A stretch of 64,000 bases of DNA. It comes from Streptomyces lunaelactis. Lineage in GTDB: Bacteria > Actinomycetota > Actinomycetes > Streptomycetales > Streptomycetaceae. The DNA is taken from NCBI RefSeq assembly GCF_003054555.1, contig NZ_CP026304.1, positions 7,874,001 through 7,938,000 on the forward strand, in the 5' to 3' direction. Position 1 is the first letter of the stretch; each line of letters begins with the position of its first letter. Under the pieces are notes generated by a model. The model had not been told where the DNA came from, did no database searches, and saw only the letters and a program-made list of their open reading frames with translations. Of the stretch, positions 8,971 through 16,326 are shown piece by piece. The position numbers and the translations under genes were made by a program.

Positions 8971-9840
8971 ATGCCTGGCACCATCACCGTTGGACTGGAC
9001 GGAACAGACCACGCCCTCGCCGCCGCGGACTGGGCGGCGCACGAGGCGGCGCGCCGGGGGATGGACCTGCGCCTGGTGCACGCCTGGGTGTGGCGCGGCA
9101 CCGACAAGGTGTACATCGGGGACCGTGCTATGGAGGAGCGGTGGGTGCGCAACGTGCTGAACGAGGCGGAAGCCCGCGTGGCCAAGGTGTACCCGGACCT
9201 GAACGTCACTACCGAGCTGCTGGTCGATGAACCCGTACCGACGCTCGTCGCCGAAGCCGCGCGGGCCGAGATGCTGGTGCTGGGCTCTCGCGGCTACGGC
9301 ACGCTGACCGGCTATCTGGTCGGTTCTGTGTCGCTGCAGGTGCTGCGCCAGGCGACCGGGCCGGTCGTCATGGTGCGCGGGCCGAGGCAGACCACAGTGC
9401 AACAGCGCTTCGACGAGGTCGTCGTCGGCGTCCAGGAAGCAGAGGAAGCCGGCGGACCAGTCCTCGAGTTCGCCTTCGCGGCCGCCGCCGAACGCGGAGC
9501 GACGCTTCGAGCTGTACGCGCCTGGAGCATCCCGTCGGTCCTGTCCTGGAGTCCGGGATCGATGTGGCTGGCCGATCAGGCGGGTGGCTTGGAGCCGCTG
9601 CACAAAGAGATCCTGGCCGACGCCCTGGGGCCCTGGCGCCAGAAGTACCCCGATGTGGATGTCATCGAGCATGTCGAGATCGGCGCAGCCTCGGAGGTTC
9701 TGCTGTCCAACAGCGGCCGCGCGAGCCTCGTGGTCGTCGGACGCCGCACCCACGACACGGGCCTGCGCCGTCTTGGCTCAGTTACCCATGCTGTTCTCCA
9801 CCACGCGCCCGGTGCGGTCGCGGTCGTACCGCACCCCTGA
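8971..9840 (+). CDS. Tandem-domain universal stress protein
   Basis: A 289-residue two-domain Usp protein starting MPGTITVGLDGTDH after GGGAGGCG. Domain 1 carries LVLGSRGYGTLTGYLVGSVS (ATP loop with G-2X-G-9X-G(S)), domain 2 runs from VVVGVQEAEEAGG to LGSVTHAVLHHAPGAVAVVPHP and has a weaker loop (VVGRRTHDTGLRRLGS). The gene ends at a strong bidirectional hairpin shared with a decayed Usp gene on the opposite strand. A candidate DevR box lies about 96 bp upstream. Likely an ATP-binding stress protein of the dormancy regulon. Confidence 0.92.
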   Translation: MPGTITVGLDGTDHALAAADWAAHEAARRGMDLRLVHAWVWRGTDKVYIGDRAMEERWVRNVLNEAEARVAKVYPDLNVTTELLVDEPVPTLVAEAARAEMLVLGSRGYGTLTGYLVGSVSLQVLRQATGPVVMVRGPRQTTVQQRFDEVVVGVQEAEEAGGPVLEFAFAAAAERGATLRAVRAWSIPSVLSWSPGSMWLADQAGGLEPLHKEILADALGPWRQKYPDVDVIEHVEIGAASEVLLSNSGRASLVVVGRRTHDTGLRRLGSVTHAVLHHAPGAVAVVPHP

Positions 9841-9868
9841 CACCGCGCGCATGGGACCACGCGCCCTG

Positions 9869-10239
9869 CTACACCGCAACCGCCCTGGACGGGTCCGTCC
9901 AGGGCGGTTCGGTTTCGGCCGCGGCCGGCCAGTTGTGGGCCACCACGGCGACGGGCGACGCGGCGTGTTCGATGACGGCATGGGCGACCTGGCCGATGTG
10001 CGGGCCGCAGCGGACCGCGCCGGATGCGACCGGCCGACCACCACCAGATCAGCGCCCTCGGCGGCCGCCGACAGCTGCCGCGTAGCAGAACCCGGGACCG
10101 GCTTCTCGACCACGTCCACCGTGTGGAACTTCTGCCGCCACGGCAGCAGCATGTCGCCGTGCGCCTGAGCCACCTGGGCACTGATGTCGTCCTGCAGTCC
10201 GGCATCGAACACGGGCAGGTAGGTGAAGGCCGAGGCGGA
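9869..10239 (-). pseudogene. C-terminal half of a broken universal stress protein
   Basis: The minus strand encodes AFTYLPVFDAGLQDDISAQV, then LLPWRQKFHTVDVVEK and GADLVVVGRSHPARSAAA, the second half of a Usp domain. It then changes frame and resumes as GPHIGQVAHAVIEHAASPVA followed by VVAHNWPAAAETEP and a stop at 9869. An in-frame stop just before the first segment and the absence of any domain 1 show that the gene is truncated as well as frameshifted. It is convergent with the intact Usp gene at 8971. Confidence 0.75.
9878..9909. terminator. Bidirectional 15-bp stem terminator
   Basis: AACCGCCCTGGACGG and CCGTCCAGGGCGGTT are perfect inverted arms separated by GT. It lies 38 bp after the plus-strand Usp stop and inside the end of the minus-strand Usp relic, so it can end transcription from both sides. 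Confidence 0.8.
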
Positions 10240-10470
10240 GATGCGTCACGAGCGAGACGTGAACTCTTCCTGCGACACGTCCGCATGCTCACCTTTGGCT
10301 CGCTGAGGCCGGGGAAAGACCCGACGATATGGCGGCCCGTCGGTTCGCCGGGCCCGATCCCGGGGTGTCCGGCTGTCGTTCGATCTGTCGGCTGGTGGGG
10401 GAATGGCGGTCCCACCAAGTCACGTCCGGGGGGCTGGGCACGGCCGCGACATCTGGGGTGCGCCTCAGCC

Positions 10471-10485
10471 GGGACCAGTGGTCCC
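10471..10485. promoter_or_regulatory. Candidate DevR-type palindrome upstream of Usp gene
   Basis: GGGACCAGTGGTCCC, a perfect 6-bp-arm palindrome with a 3-bp spacer, lies 98 bp upstream of the Usp start at 10583. It is the most symmetrical of the dormancy-box-like sites in this window and at nearly the same distance from its gene as the site at 8862. Confidence 0.5.
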
Positions 10486-10582
10486 CCGGCGGGCACCTGA
10501 TGGCCCTCGCGTGTGGCGGGCGGTGCGGCGAGGCTGATGGGGCCGGTATGCCGGCGCTGTCACAGTGAAGGAGAGAGCCAAG

Positions 10583-11497
10583 ATGCCTACGGCCCCCGCC
10601 CCCCATGCCCACGGGCGTATGCCCGTAGTCGCCGGAGTCAGCCAATCCGACGCGAGCAGAACCGGCCTTGCCTGGGCCTCGGACGAAGCCGCGCTGCGGC
10701 AACTGCCGCTGCGGCTGGTACACGCGCTGGAATGGCCGCCGGGAGCAGACCCCGACCCCCACGTCCCCCACCCGGAGCGCACCTGGAGCGCTCATTTCCG
10801 GTCCGGCGGAGAGGCGGTGCTGCGTGAGGCTGTGGAGTTCGTCCACGCACGCCATCCGGGCTTGGAGGTCGAGGCGCGTTCCGCTGACGGTCCGCGAGCC
10901 CGGGTGCTGGTGGAACAGGGTGCAGAGGCCGCTCTGTTGGTGGTGGGTGCGAAGCGGCTGAACCTGGCGGAGCAGCTGTTCACCGTCTCCCCCCTTGGGG
11001 TCACCCTCACCGCCCATGCCGGGTGCCCGGTAGTGGTGGCCCGCGAACCCGAGCACGCCGTCGGCGAGCCGCCCCTGGTCGTCGTGGGGGTCGACGGGTC
11101 CGCCAATTCCCGCGATGCCATGGCGTTCGCCTTCGAAGAGGCCGCGGTGTCCGGGGCTCGACTGCGGGCGATCATGGTGCGCTACCTGCATCGCGAGCGG
11201 GCGGTAGGCGGCGAGCAGGCCGATGTCGAGAATCGCTCCAGGATCGAGTTGTCGGAAGCGACAGCGGGCTGGCGGGAGAAGTACCCGGAGGTTGAGGTTG
11301 ACTATCGGGTGAGGTATGGCCACCCGGCGCGGGCCTTGGCCCACACGGCCGCAAATGCGCGGTGCCTGGTGGTCGGGTCCCGCGGGCTCGGCGGCTTTCG
11401 CGGCATGCTGCTCGGCTCGGTGAGCCACGTGCTCCTCCATCAAGCGACCTGCCCTCTGATCGTGGTACCGCCGCGGGAAGGCATAGCCGCATACTGA
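10583..11497 (+). CDS. Tandem-domain universal stress protein
   Basis: A 304-residue Usp protein. I place the start at ATG 10583 because GGAGAG lies about 8 bp before it. Domain 1 (VVAGVSQSDASRTGLAWA to CPVVVAREP) has lost the standard ATP loop (VVGAKRLNLAEQLFTVSPLG), while domain 2 (VVVGVDGSANS to CPLIVVPP) keeps it intact (VVGSRGLGGFRGMLLGSVSH). So probably only the second domain binds nucleotide. It stands alone on the plus strand, at the right edge of the dormancy-type cluster, with a palindromic box 98 bp upstream. Confidence 0.9.
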   Translation: MPTAPAPHAHGRMPVVAGVSQSDASRTGLAWASDEAALRQLPLRLVHALEWPPGADPDPHVPHPERTWSAHFRSGGEAVLREAVEFVHARHPGLEVEARSADGPRARVLVEQGAEAALLVVGAKRLNLAEQLFTVSPLGVTLTAHAGCPVVVAREPEHAVGEPPLVVVGVDGSANSRDAMAFAFEEAAVSGARLRAIMVRYLHRERAVGGEQADVENRSRIELSEATAGWREKYPEVEVDYRVRYGHPARALAHTAANARCLVVGSRGLGGFRGMLLGSVSHVLLHQATCPLIVVPPREGIAAY

Positions 11498-11579
11498 ACG
11501 TTCTACAGCAACTGGGGGCACCTCCCGGAGGCCGGGTGAGGCATGCTCAACCTGACGGGGCGGGGTCGTAACCCCCGGC

Positions 11580-11935
11580 AAGGAGTGGACCGACGACGGT
11601 GAGGTCTATGAAGTGCACTCCCCAAAACGACGCGCGGCCAAGGCCACGCGGCCCGTGCCGATCCCGCCCTCCTTCGTGAGCACGCTGAGATCACACTTCG
11701 ACCGGTTCGGCGTGGCGCCGGACGGCCGGCTGCCACGAGGCCATACGATCTTCGGCACGCCGGGATCTCCTTCTGGCTGCACTCTGACGTGGACCCCGGC
11801 CGAATGCGCGCGCCGAGCCGGGCAGAGCATTGAGTCCTCTTCCGGCACTACGCCAAGTTCCCCAGGGCTGAGTGCCGGATCTGGTCCGCGACTGGTCCGC
11901 AACTGCTGATCAGGAGTGGGAGACCGGTGGGAGGA
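11580..11935 (+). pseudogene. C-terminal relic of a tyrosine recombinase (integrase)
   Basis: Plus-strand frames read KEWTDDGEVYEVHSPKRRAA, then TRPVPIPPSFVSTLRSHFDR and FGVAPDGRL, the segment before the catalytic HxxR in actinobacterial phage and ICE integrases. After a frameshift HAGISFWLHSDVDP and, in another frame, DPAECA-like text (TPAECARRAGQSIE) follow, then FRHYAKFPRAE, which holds the region of the catalytic Tyr. At least two frameshifts and loss of the N-terminal half make it inactive. It ends about 75 bp before the first copy of the aldehyde dehydrogenase tail repeat, the position expected for an int gene beside its attachment site. Confidence 0.7.
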
Positions 11936-11982
11936 GTTGGGATAGTCGACGCAATCCGGGCTGCTTTGTCATCGGATGGCGC

Positions 11983-12024
11983 AGAGGGCGCCTGACGGGC
12001 AGCAGCCCAGTTCAGGCGCCCTCT
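11983..12024. terminator. 13-bp stem hairpin next to tail repeat A
   Basis: AGAGGGCGCCTGA and TCAGGCGCCCTCT are perfect arms; the loop itself can pair (GGGC/GCCC). It follows the integrase relic on the plus strand and also the aldehyde dehydrogenase tail on the minus strand. The GGCGCC part is shared by all three tail repeats. Confidence 0.65.
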
Positions 12025-12182
12025 TCTTGGCCCTAGAAGAAGCCGAGCTTCCTCGGCGAGTAGCTCACCAGCAGGTTCTTCGTCCGTTAGTGGTACAGGC
12101 GTCACATCACTGCTGACCTGGCGAGATGGCGGCTATGCCGGTGGAAGGCAGCGCGTCGGTCCGTGACTGGCCCGGATCTTGC
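12011..12182 (-). repeat. Aldehyde-dehydrogenase-tail repeat, copy A
   Basis: Read on the minus strand, positions 12096-12033 encode the end of an aldehyde dehydrogenase ([17 protein letters not shown], stop), with an internal stop before it. Upstream (12182-12097) lie 86 bp unrelated to that enzyme, starting near GGCCCGGATCTT on the plus strand. Downstream, GGCGCC lies 18 bp from the stop. Copies B (23589) and C (31290) align to it without a gap over 172 bp. The complete gene with this tail ends at 39564. It may be an attachment-site relic. Confidence 0.8.
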
Positions 12183-12407
12183 CGAGTGACACCCGAGTAC
12201 CGCGGGGTGCCGGCGGACCGTGGCCTGGAAGGGGGACCGCCACCACCAGGCCACAGCACACGGTCCAGCCGCGACCATGAATGACCCTCGAGTCCTCGAA
12301 GGGCGCGCGCAAAGGCGCGCCTCCATGGGGAGGCGGGTTTCGTCGGCGTGCCGCAGGGCAGGGACATCGGCGAGTCCAGGCCGCGAGGAGCCCAGAGAAG
12401 ATCGCAG

Positions 12408-12542
12408 ATGGCTGAGGCCGCAACACTCGACCGCAGTGAGTGGCGGACCGCGCTCGACAAGATCGCTGCCAACCACAATGGCGAACGGGTCACGATCGAA
12501 GCGATCACGCCGCCCTCGTCAGCGAGCCGCGTAAACGTCCGA
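12408..12542 (+). pseudogene. N-terminal fragment of a DUF5335-like protein
   Basis: The frame reads MAEAATLDRSEWRTALDKIA and then NHNGERVTIEAI, matching the start of DUF5335 proteins (LxRxEWxxxLDxVxxxxxGxxxxIEV). The match ends after about 35 residues where sequence shared with the padR upstream region begins, so the gene was cut by the rearrangement that placed the padR copy here. Confidence 0.55.
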
Positions 12543-12578
12543 GTGGGCCGCGTCTCACCCGGGGTGCCGCACCTTGTG

Positions 12579-12596
12579 TATGCAACGAGTTGCATA
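12579..12596. promoter_or_regulatory. PadR operator in front of the chimeric gene
   Basis: TATGCAACGAGTTGCATA has 8-bp inverted arms around GA and sits just before the ribosome site (GGAGGA) of the gene at 12610. The same 18 bp occur at 15650 before the intact padR gene, so both are probably autoregulated by that PadR protein. Confidence 0.7.
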
Positions 12597-12609
12597 GGAG
12601 GATCGGGTT

Positions 12610-13359
12610 ATGGCGCTCGAACACGCGATCCTTGTCTCTCTTCTGGAGAAACCGGGCTCCGGCTATGAGCTGGCCCGGCGCTTCGAGCGGTCCATCGGTT
12701 ACTTCTGGACCGCCACCCATCAGCAGATCTACCGCGTTCTCAAGCGCATGGAGAGCGATGGGTGGGTCGACGCCCGTGAGGTGCCGCAGCAGACCCGGCC
12801 GGACAAGAAGGAGTACTCGCGCAACCATCTGTTGGACCCGGCCGAGTATGCGCCCGTGCCGACCCGTCTCGACGCGACCGACGACGCTTTCCTCTTCCGG
12901 CAGGGACCGGCTCGCGGCCTGGGCTCCATACGCTTCCACGACTGGCGCACCGCCTACGACGCGTATGCAGATGTGCCCAACGTCGGCCGCTTCCGGGAGC
13001 AGGCGGACGCCCTGTGCGAGTTCGTCACCACCGCAGCCCCCGACGAGGAGCAGAGCCGTGACCTCGATTTCCATCTCTCCGTCGGCCAGTTGTTCGCGCT
13101 GGTGGTGCACGGACAGCTGATTCTGGAGCAGGCTCGCCTGACGGACTTGGACGAGGACGTGCTCGACGAGCTGTTCTCGGTCCTCGTACGCGACTTCTCC
13201 GCGCACGCCGTCGAGCTGCACGGCAAGGACTCCGCCACCGCGGAACAGCAGCGCTGGGCGTTGGGCGCGGTCCGGCGCCCGGTCGTCGACGACGCCCGCT
13301 CCGCCCGCGTCTGGGAGCGTGTCGAGGGACTGTCCGGGGCGTACGAGATGGCGCCGTAA
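12610..13359 (+). CDS. Chimeric gene: PadR N-terminal wing fused to acyl-CoA dehydrogenase C-terminus
   Basis: A 249-residue frame. Residues 1-70 (MALEHAILVSLLEKPGSGYE to DKKEYS) are nearly identical to the start of the PadR regulator at 15681; residues 71-249 (NHLLDPAEYAPVPTRLDATD to LSGAYEMAP) match the last 179 residues of the acyl-CoA dehydrogenase at 16327. The junction is exactly in frame at about 12819. It is best explained by a duplicated padR-acd pair in which a deletion removed padR codons 71-188, the gap and acd codons 1-393. It keeps promoter, operator and ribosome site. The product would have an incomplete winged helix and a partial helical domain without active site. It may be expressed but probably has neither parental activity. 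Confidence 0.75.
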   Translation: MALEHAILVSLLEKPGSGYELARRFERSIGYFWTATHQQIYRVLKRMESDGWVDAREVPQQTRPDKKEYSRNHLLDPAEYAPVPTRLDATDDAFLFRQGPARGLGSIRFHDWRTAYDAYADVPNVGRFREQADALCEFVTTAAPDEEQSRDLDFHLSVGQLFALVVHGQLILEQARLTDLDEDVLDELFSVLVRDFSAHAVELHGKDSATAEQQRWALGAVRRPVVDDARSARVWERVEGLSGAYEMAP

Positions 13360-13823
13360 CAACGGAGCAGACCGACTGTCCGCCCACCGGGCCCACAGGC
13401 CAAGCCGCCGTCGGCACGCTGGCGCAGGGCGGACTGCCGCTGGCGACCGCCCTCGGACCGCAGGAAGCCGCGGCGCTCCCCGCGGCTCCGGGGCGGGCAG
13501 TCACGCCCCTGGGGCGCGCAACGAGGCGCCCCTGGAGTCGAGTGTCGTGACAGCCCCGAGCCGACCCGGTTTACGGGCACGAGTGCTCCTTGCCTTTCGG
13601 TCCCCACGTCGTGCGTTCATCGCCGCGCGCCACCGTGCCGCACAGCAGCTCGGTCGCCGGTTTGTCGCTGCGGCCCCGCAGCACCGCAAGCAGCTTGTCC
13701 TCCGTCAGCCGTCCCCCGCCCGCCGCGCCGTGCGCGTCGATACGGCCGGTTGCGCCGTCGAAGCCCCCGCCGCCCAGGCCCTGGTAGAGCACGCCTTGCA
13801 GCAGCCCGCGGTCGAGGCGGTCG
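13360..13823. other. Eroded stretch after the chimeric gene
   Basis: No gene I can name. On the minus strand near 13560-13828 a frame of about 80 residues (RLTEDKLLAVLRGRSDKPAT, ELLCGTVARGDERTTW) has coding-like composition and looks like the tail of a lost protein. It directly follows the truncated NTPase gene, so the two may mark opposite sides of one deletion. Confidence 0.4.
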
Positions 13824-15107
13824 TCATGTCCGAAAAGTGGAGCCCTGGCAGGGGTCGTCCTCCTCGCGGCCGGCGATGTCCGGTACGAGGACGAGGCCGG
13901 CGGCGAGTGCGAGTGCGAGCGTTCCGATGCCGAGCACTCCGGCCACCTCGGCGCCGGGACCCCAGCGCGGCGACGGCGTCACCAGAGTAGGCCAGCGGCC
14001 GAGCCAGTACACCGCGGCCTGGTCGTCCTCGGGTCCCTCGGCCACCGGCACGACGATGCCCGTCGGCTGACCCGGCGTCATCCCGCGCCGCTCGACGTTG
14101 ATCAGCTCGGCGCCGGCGTGGGCGAGGCCCGATGCGTCGATGTCGGGGATGCGCGAGGCCAGCGAGCGTACGCCGCCGGCCACTGCGAACACCGAGGTAC
14201 AGCGCAAGTCCTCCATGGCGGAGCGGAGTTCACGCAGGAAGCGCTGGACGCGCGAGTCGGCGGGCCCCGCCTCGTCGAAGAGAAGCACGAAGCGGGAGGT
14301 GCGACGTCGCCGCCAGGGGTTGAAGAGACGGGCCCGGCACGCCTGGTCGAGGTCGGCGAGCAGGGCGTGCATGAGCACTCTGTCCATACGCTCCGGCTCA
14401 TTGGCGGGCTCGCCGTGTACGAGGTCGAGCGCGGAGCGGAAGAAGTCGGTGGGCGGGCTGCCGTGCTGCCGGCGCACCCACTCGGCGTACCAGCTGCGGT
14501 TGCGGGCCCGCCCGAGCATGCGTCGGTTGGCGCGCCAGCCGTAGAAGGCGCGCGGCAGCCGCTGGAAGAGCGGGCCTGCGATGAAGTTCCACAGCAGCTC
14601 GAGGAGCGTGCCGCCGTTGGCCTGGTCGCGGCCACCGAGCCACCACAGGGTCTGGGCGATACGGGACCAGTTCCGGTGCTCCGCGTAGCAGTGGTTGCGC
14701 AGCTCGGAGTGGCGGCGCTCCATGAGTCCCTCGATGGCGGGCGCGGTGACGACGGAGCGCAGTAACCGGTAGCTGTGCAGCCGTAGTTCACCGGTGCCGG
14801 GTGGCATGGTCTCGGCGAGCTGAAGGGTCAGATGCTCGAAGAGTTCGAGCGGCGGCGGGTCTGTCCCGTCCGGGATCTGCGGGATGTACGCGTGCGGGGC
14901 GAGGACCTCGCTGCGGCCGCGCATCCGTGAGCGGAGCCCCGTGATGATCCGGCGTCCCGCATTGCCGCCGCCCGGCTCGCTGAGCAGGACGACCGGCACT
15001 CTGCTGCGGCTGCGACGCGGCTGTGCCACCAGTTTGTCGAACGCGTCGATGAAGCGCTCGACGCCCGGATACGCCGGAATACGGCTTTGCGGGTCCCCCG
15101 CAGTCAT
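13824..15107 (-). CDS. P-loop NTPase-like protein, C-terminally truncated
   Basis: A 427-residue protein from ATG 15107 (GAGGGGG 6 bp upstream). Near residue 40 lies VPVVLLSEPGGGNAGRRIIT, a P-loop-like segment, then SRFVLLFDEAGPADSRVQRF near 265, resembling a Walker B region, and a single membrane helix near 395-415 (VLGIGTLALALAAGLVLVP). The chain ends DPCQGSTFRT soon after that helix. In related Streptomyces proteins, as I recall them, a large extracytoplasmic binding domain follows DDPCQG; here it is missing. So this is probably the cytoplasmic and membrane part of a longer protein cut by a deletion. Function unknown. Confidence 0.6.
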   Translation of the reverse strand: MTAGDPQSRIPAYPGVERFIDAFDKLVAQPRRSRSRVPVVLLSEPGGGNAGRRIITGLRSRMRGRSEVLAPHAYIPQIPDGTDPPPLELFEHLTLQLAETMPPGTGELRLHSYRLLRSVVTAPAIEGLMERRHSELRNHCYAEHRNWSRIAQTLWWLGGRDQANGGTLLELLWNFIAGPLFQRLPRAFYGWRANRRMLGRARNRSWYAEWVRRQHGSPPTDFFRSALDLVHGEPANEPERMDRVLMHALLADLDQACRARLFNPWRRRRTSRFVLLFDEAGPADSRVQRFLRELRSAMEDLRCTSVFAVAGGVRSLASRIPDIDASGLAHAGAELINVERRGMTPGQPTGIVVPVAEGPEDDQAAVYWLGRWPTLVTPSPRWGPGAEVAGVLGIGTLALALAAGLVLVPDIAGREEDDPCQGSTFRT

Positions 15108-15649
15108 GAGCAAGCCCCCCTCGTTCCCCCTGAGAAGCGAGGATTATTCCCTTTGACTGCCATACACAAGCCTGGAGTTGGATCACATCGCAGTCACAGT
15201 CCGACAGTCAACCTTCACCGATTGCCATCGATTCCTGTCGCCGCTTGTCAAGCCGGGGGCTGCGGCGCGGGAAGCGGGTCAGCCGCGCCGGGGACCGAGC
15301 GCCGCTCCCCGCTCCACCCGCGTACGCCACGGGCCCTGGCCTTTGGCCGCGGGACCTGGAGCAGCGCGTCGCCTCAGCGACGAACTCGGCTGCGGCGACC
15401 GCGCTGTGCCAGCCGTACGGCAATGGCGGGCCGGGGTCAGTCTGGGGCTCCGGAGGCCCTGGCGGCACTGACCCTGTGCGCCCGTCATGGTGCCGCGGCT
15501 GGAACGGGGACGATCACGTTGGCCCAGTGCCTCTGGTGGCGGGCGGCCGGACCTACCGGTGAGGAGTGCGCGGGGGAGGCTGATCCACTCGGGCGGGGGG
15601 AGCGAGCCCCCCGCGTGAGCCGTGTCTCACCCGGGCGCTGCCGCTTGTC
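15108..15649. other. Non-coding stretch upstream of padR
   Basis: Open frames exist but none has recognisable content or a ribosome site. The last 40 bp (from about 15613) are similar to 12538-12578 upstream of the chimeric gene, showing that the duplicated block begins here. Confidence 0.45.
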
Positions 15650-15667
15650 TATGCAACGAGTTGCATA
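15650..15667. promoter_or_regulatory. PadR operator upstream of padR
   Basis: TATGCAACGAGTTGCATA, inverted arms of 8 bp, 13 bp before the padR ATG. PadR proteins bind ATGCA-type palindromes in their own promoters; the identical site at 12579 supports this. Confidence 0.75.
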
Positions 15668-15680
15668 GAAGGATCGGGGT

Positions 15681-16247
15681 ATGGCGCTCGAGCACGCGAT
15701 CCTTGTCTCCCTGCTGGAGAAGCCGGGCTCCGGCTATGAGCTGGCCCGGCGGTTCGAACGGTCCATCGGATACTTCTGGGCCGCCACCCACCAGCAGATC
15801 TACCGCGTTCTCAAGCGCATGGAGAGCGACGGCCTGCTCGCCGTCCGCGAGCTGACGCAGCAGAGCCGGCCGGACAAGAAGGAGTATTCCGTCGTAGGCC
15901 CCGGCCGCGCTGCCCTCTCTCAGTGGTTGCACGAATCGATCGAACCCGAGAGCATCCGGCACGACCTCGCCGTGAAGATCCGCGGCGCGGCCTTCGACGA
16001 CCCGTCCGTGCTGGTCCGTGAGGTCGAGCGGCACCGCCAGGTGCACAGCGACCGGCTCGCGCACTATCTCGCCGGGGAGCTGCGCGACTTCACCGGCCCG
16101 GCGGCCCCCACCCCGCTCGACGCGGGCCAGGAGCTGCAGCATGTCGTGCTGCGCGGCGGCATCGCGTACGAGCGGATGACGATCGCCTGGCTCGACGACG
16201 TACTCGCCACCCTCCGCCGGTTCGGCGCATCACACCCGCATGCCTGA
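15681..16247 (+). CDS. PadR-family transcriptional regulator
   Basis: A 188-residue regulator with the PadR winged helix at 1-85 (ILVSLLEKPGSGYELARRFE, then QQIYRVLKRMESDGLLA) and a C-terminal Vir-type helical dimerisation region (about 95-188, WLHESIEPESIRHDLAVKIR). ATG 15681 follows AAGGATCGGGGT and a palindromic operator. It is followed at 79 bp by the acyl-CoA dehydrogenase on the same strand and probably represses both genes until a ligand, perhaps an acyl compound, is present. That role is inferred from pairing. Confidence 0.9.
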   Translation: MALEHAILVSLLEKPGSGYELARRFERSIGYFWAATHQQIYRVLKRMESDGLLAVRELTQQSRPDKKEYSVVGPGRAALSQWLHESIEPESIRHDLAVKIRGAAFDDPSVLVREVERHRQVHSDRLAHYLAGELRDFTGPAAPTPLDAGQELQHVVLRGGIAYERMTIAWLDDVLATLRRFGASHPHA

Positions 16248-16326
16248 ACTGTCGGCCTCCGCCGTCCGCACTCCGCGACCTTCAGCCGTGCACCCTCCAC
16301 CCTCAACCCTCGGAAGGCGGACCTCC

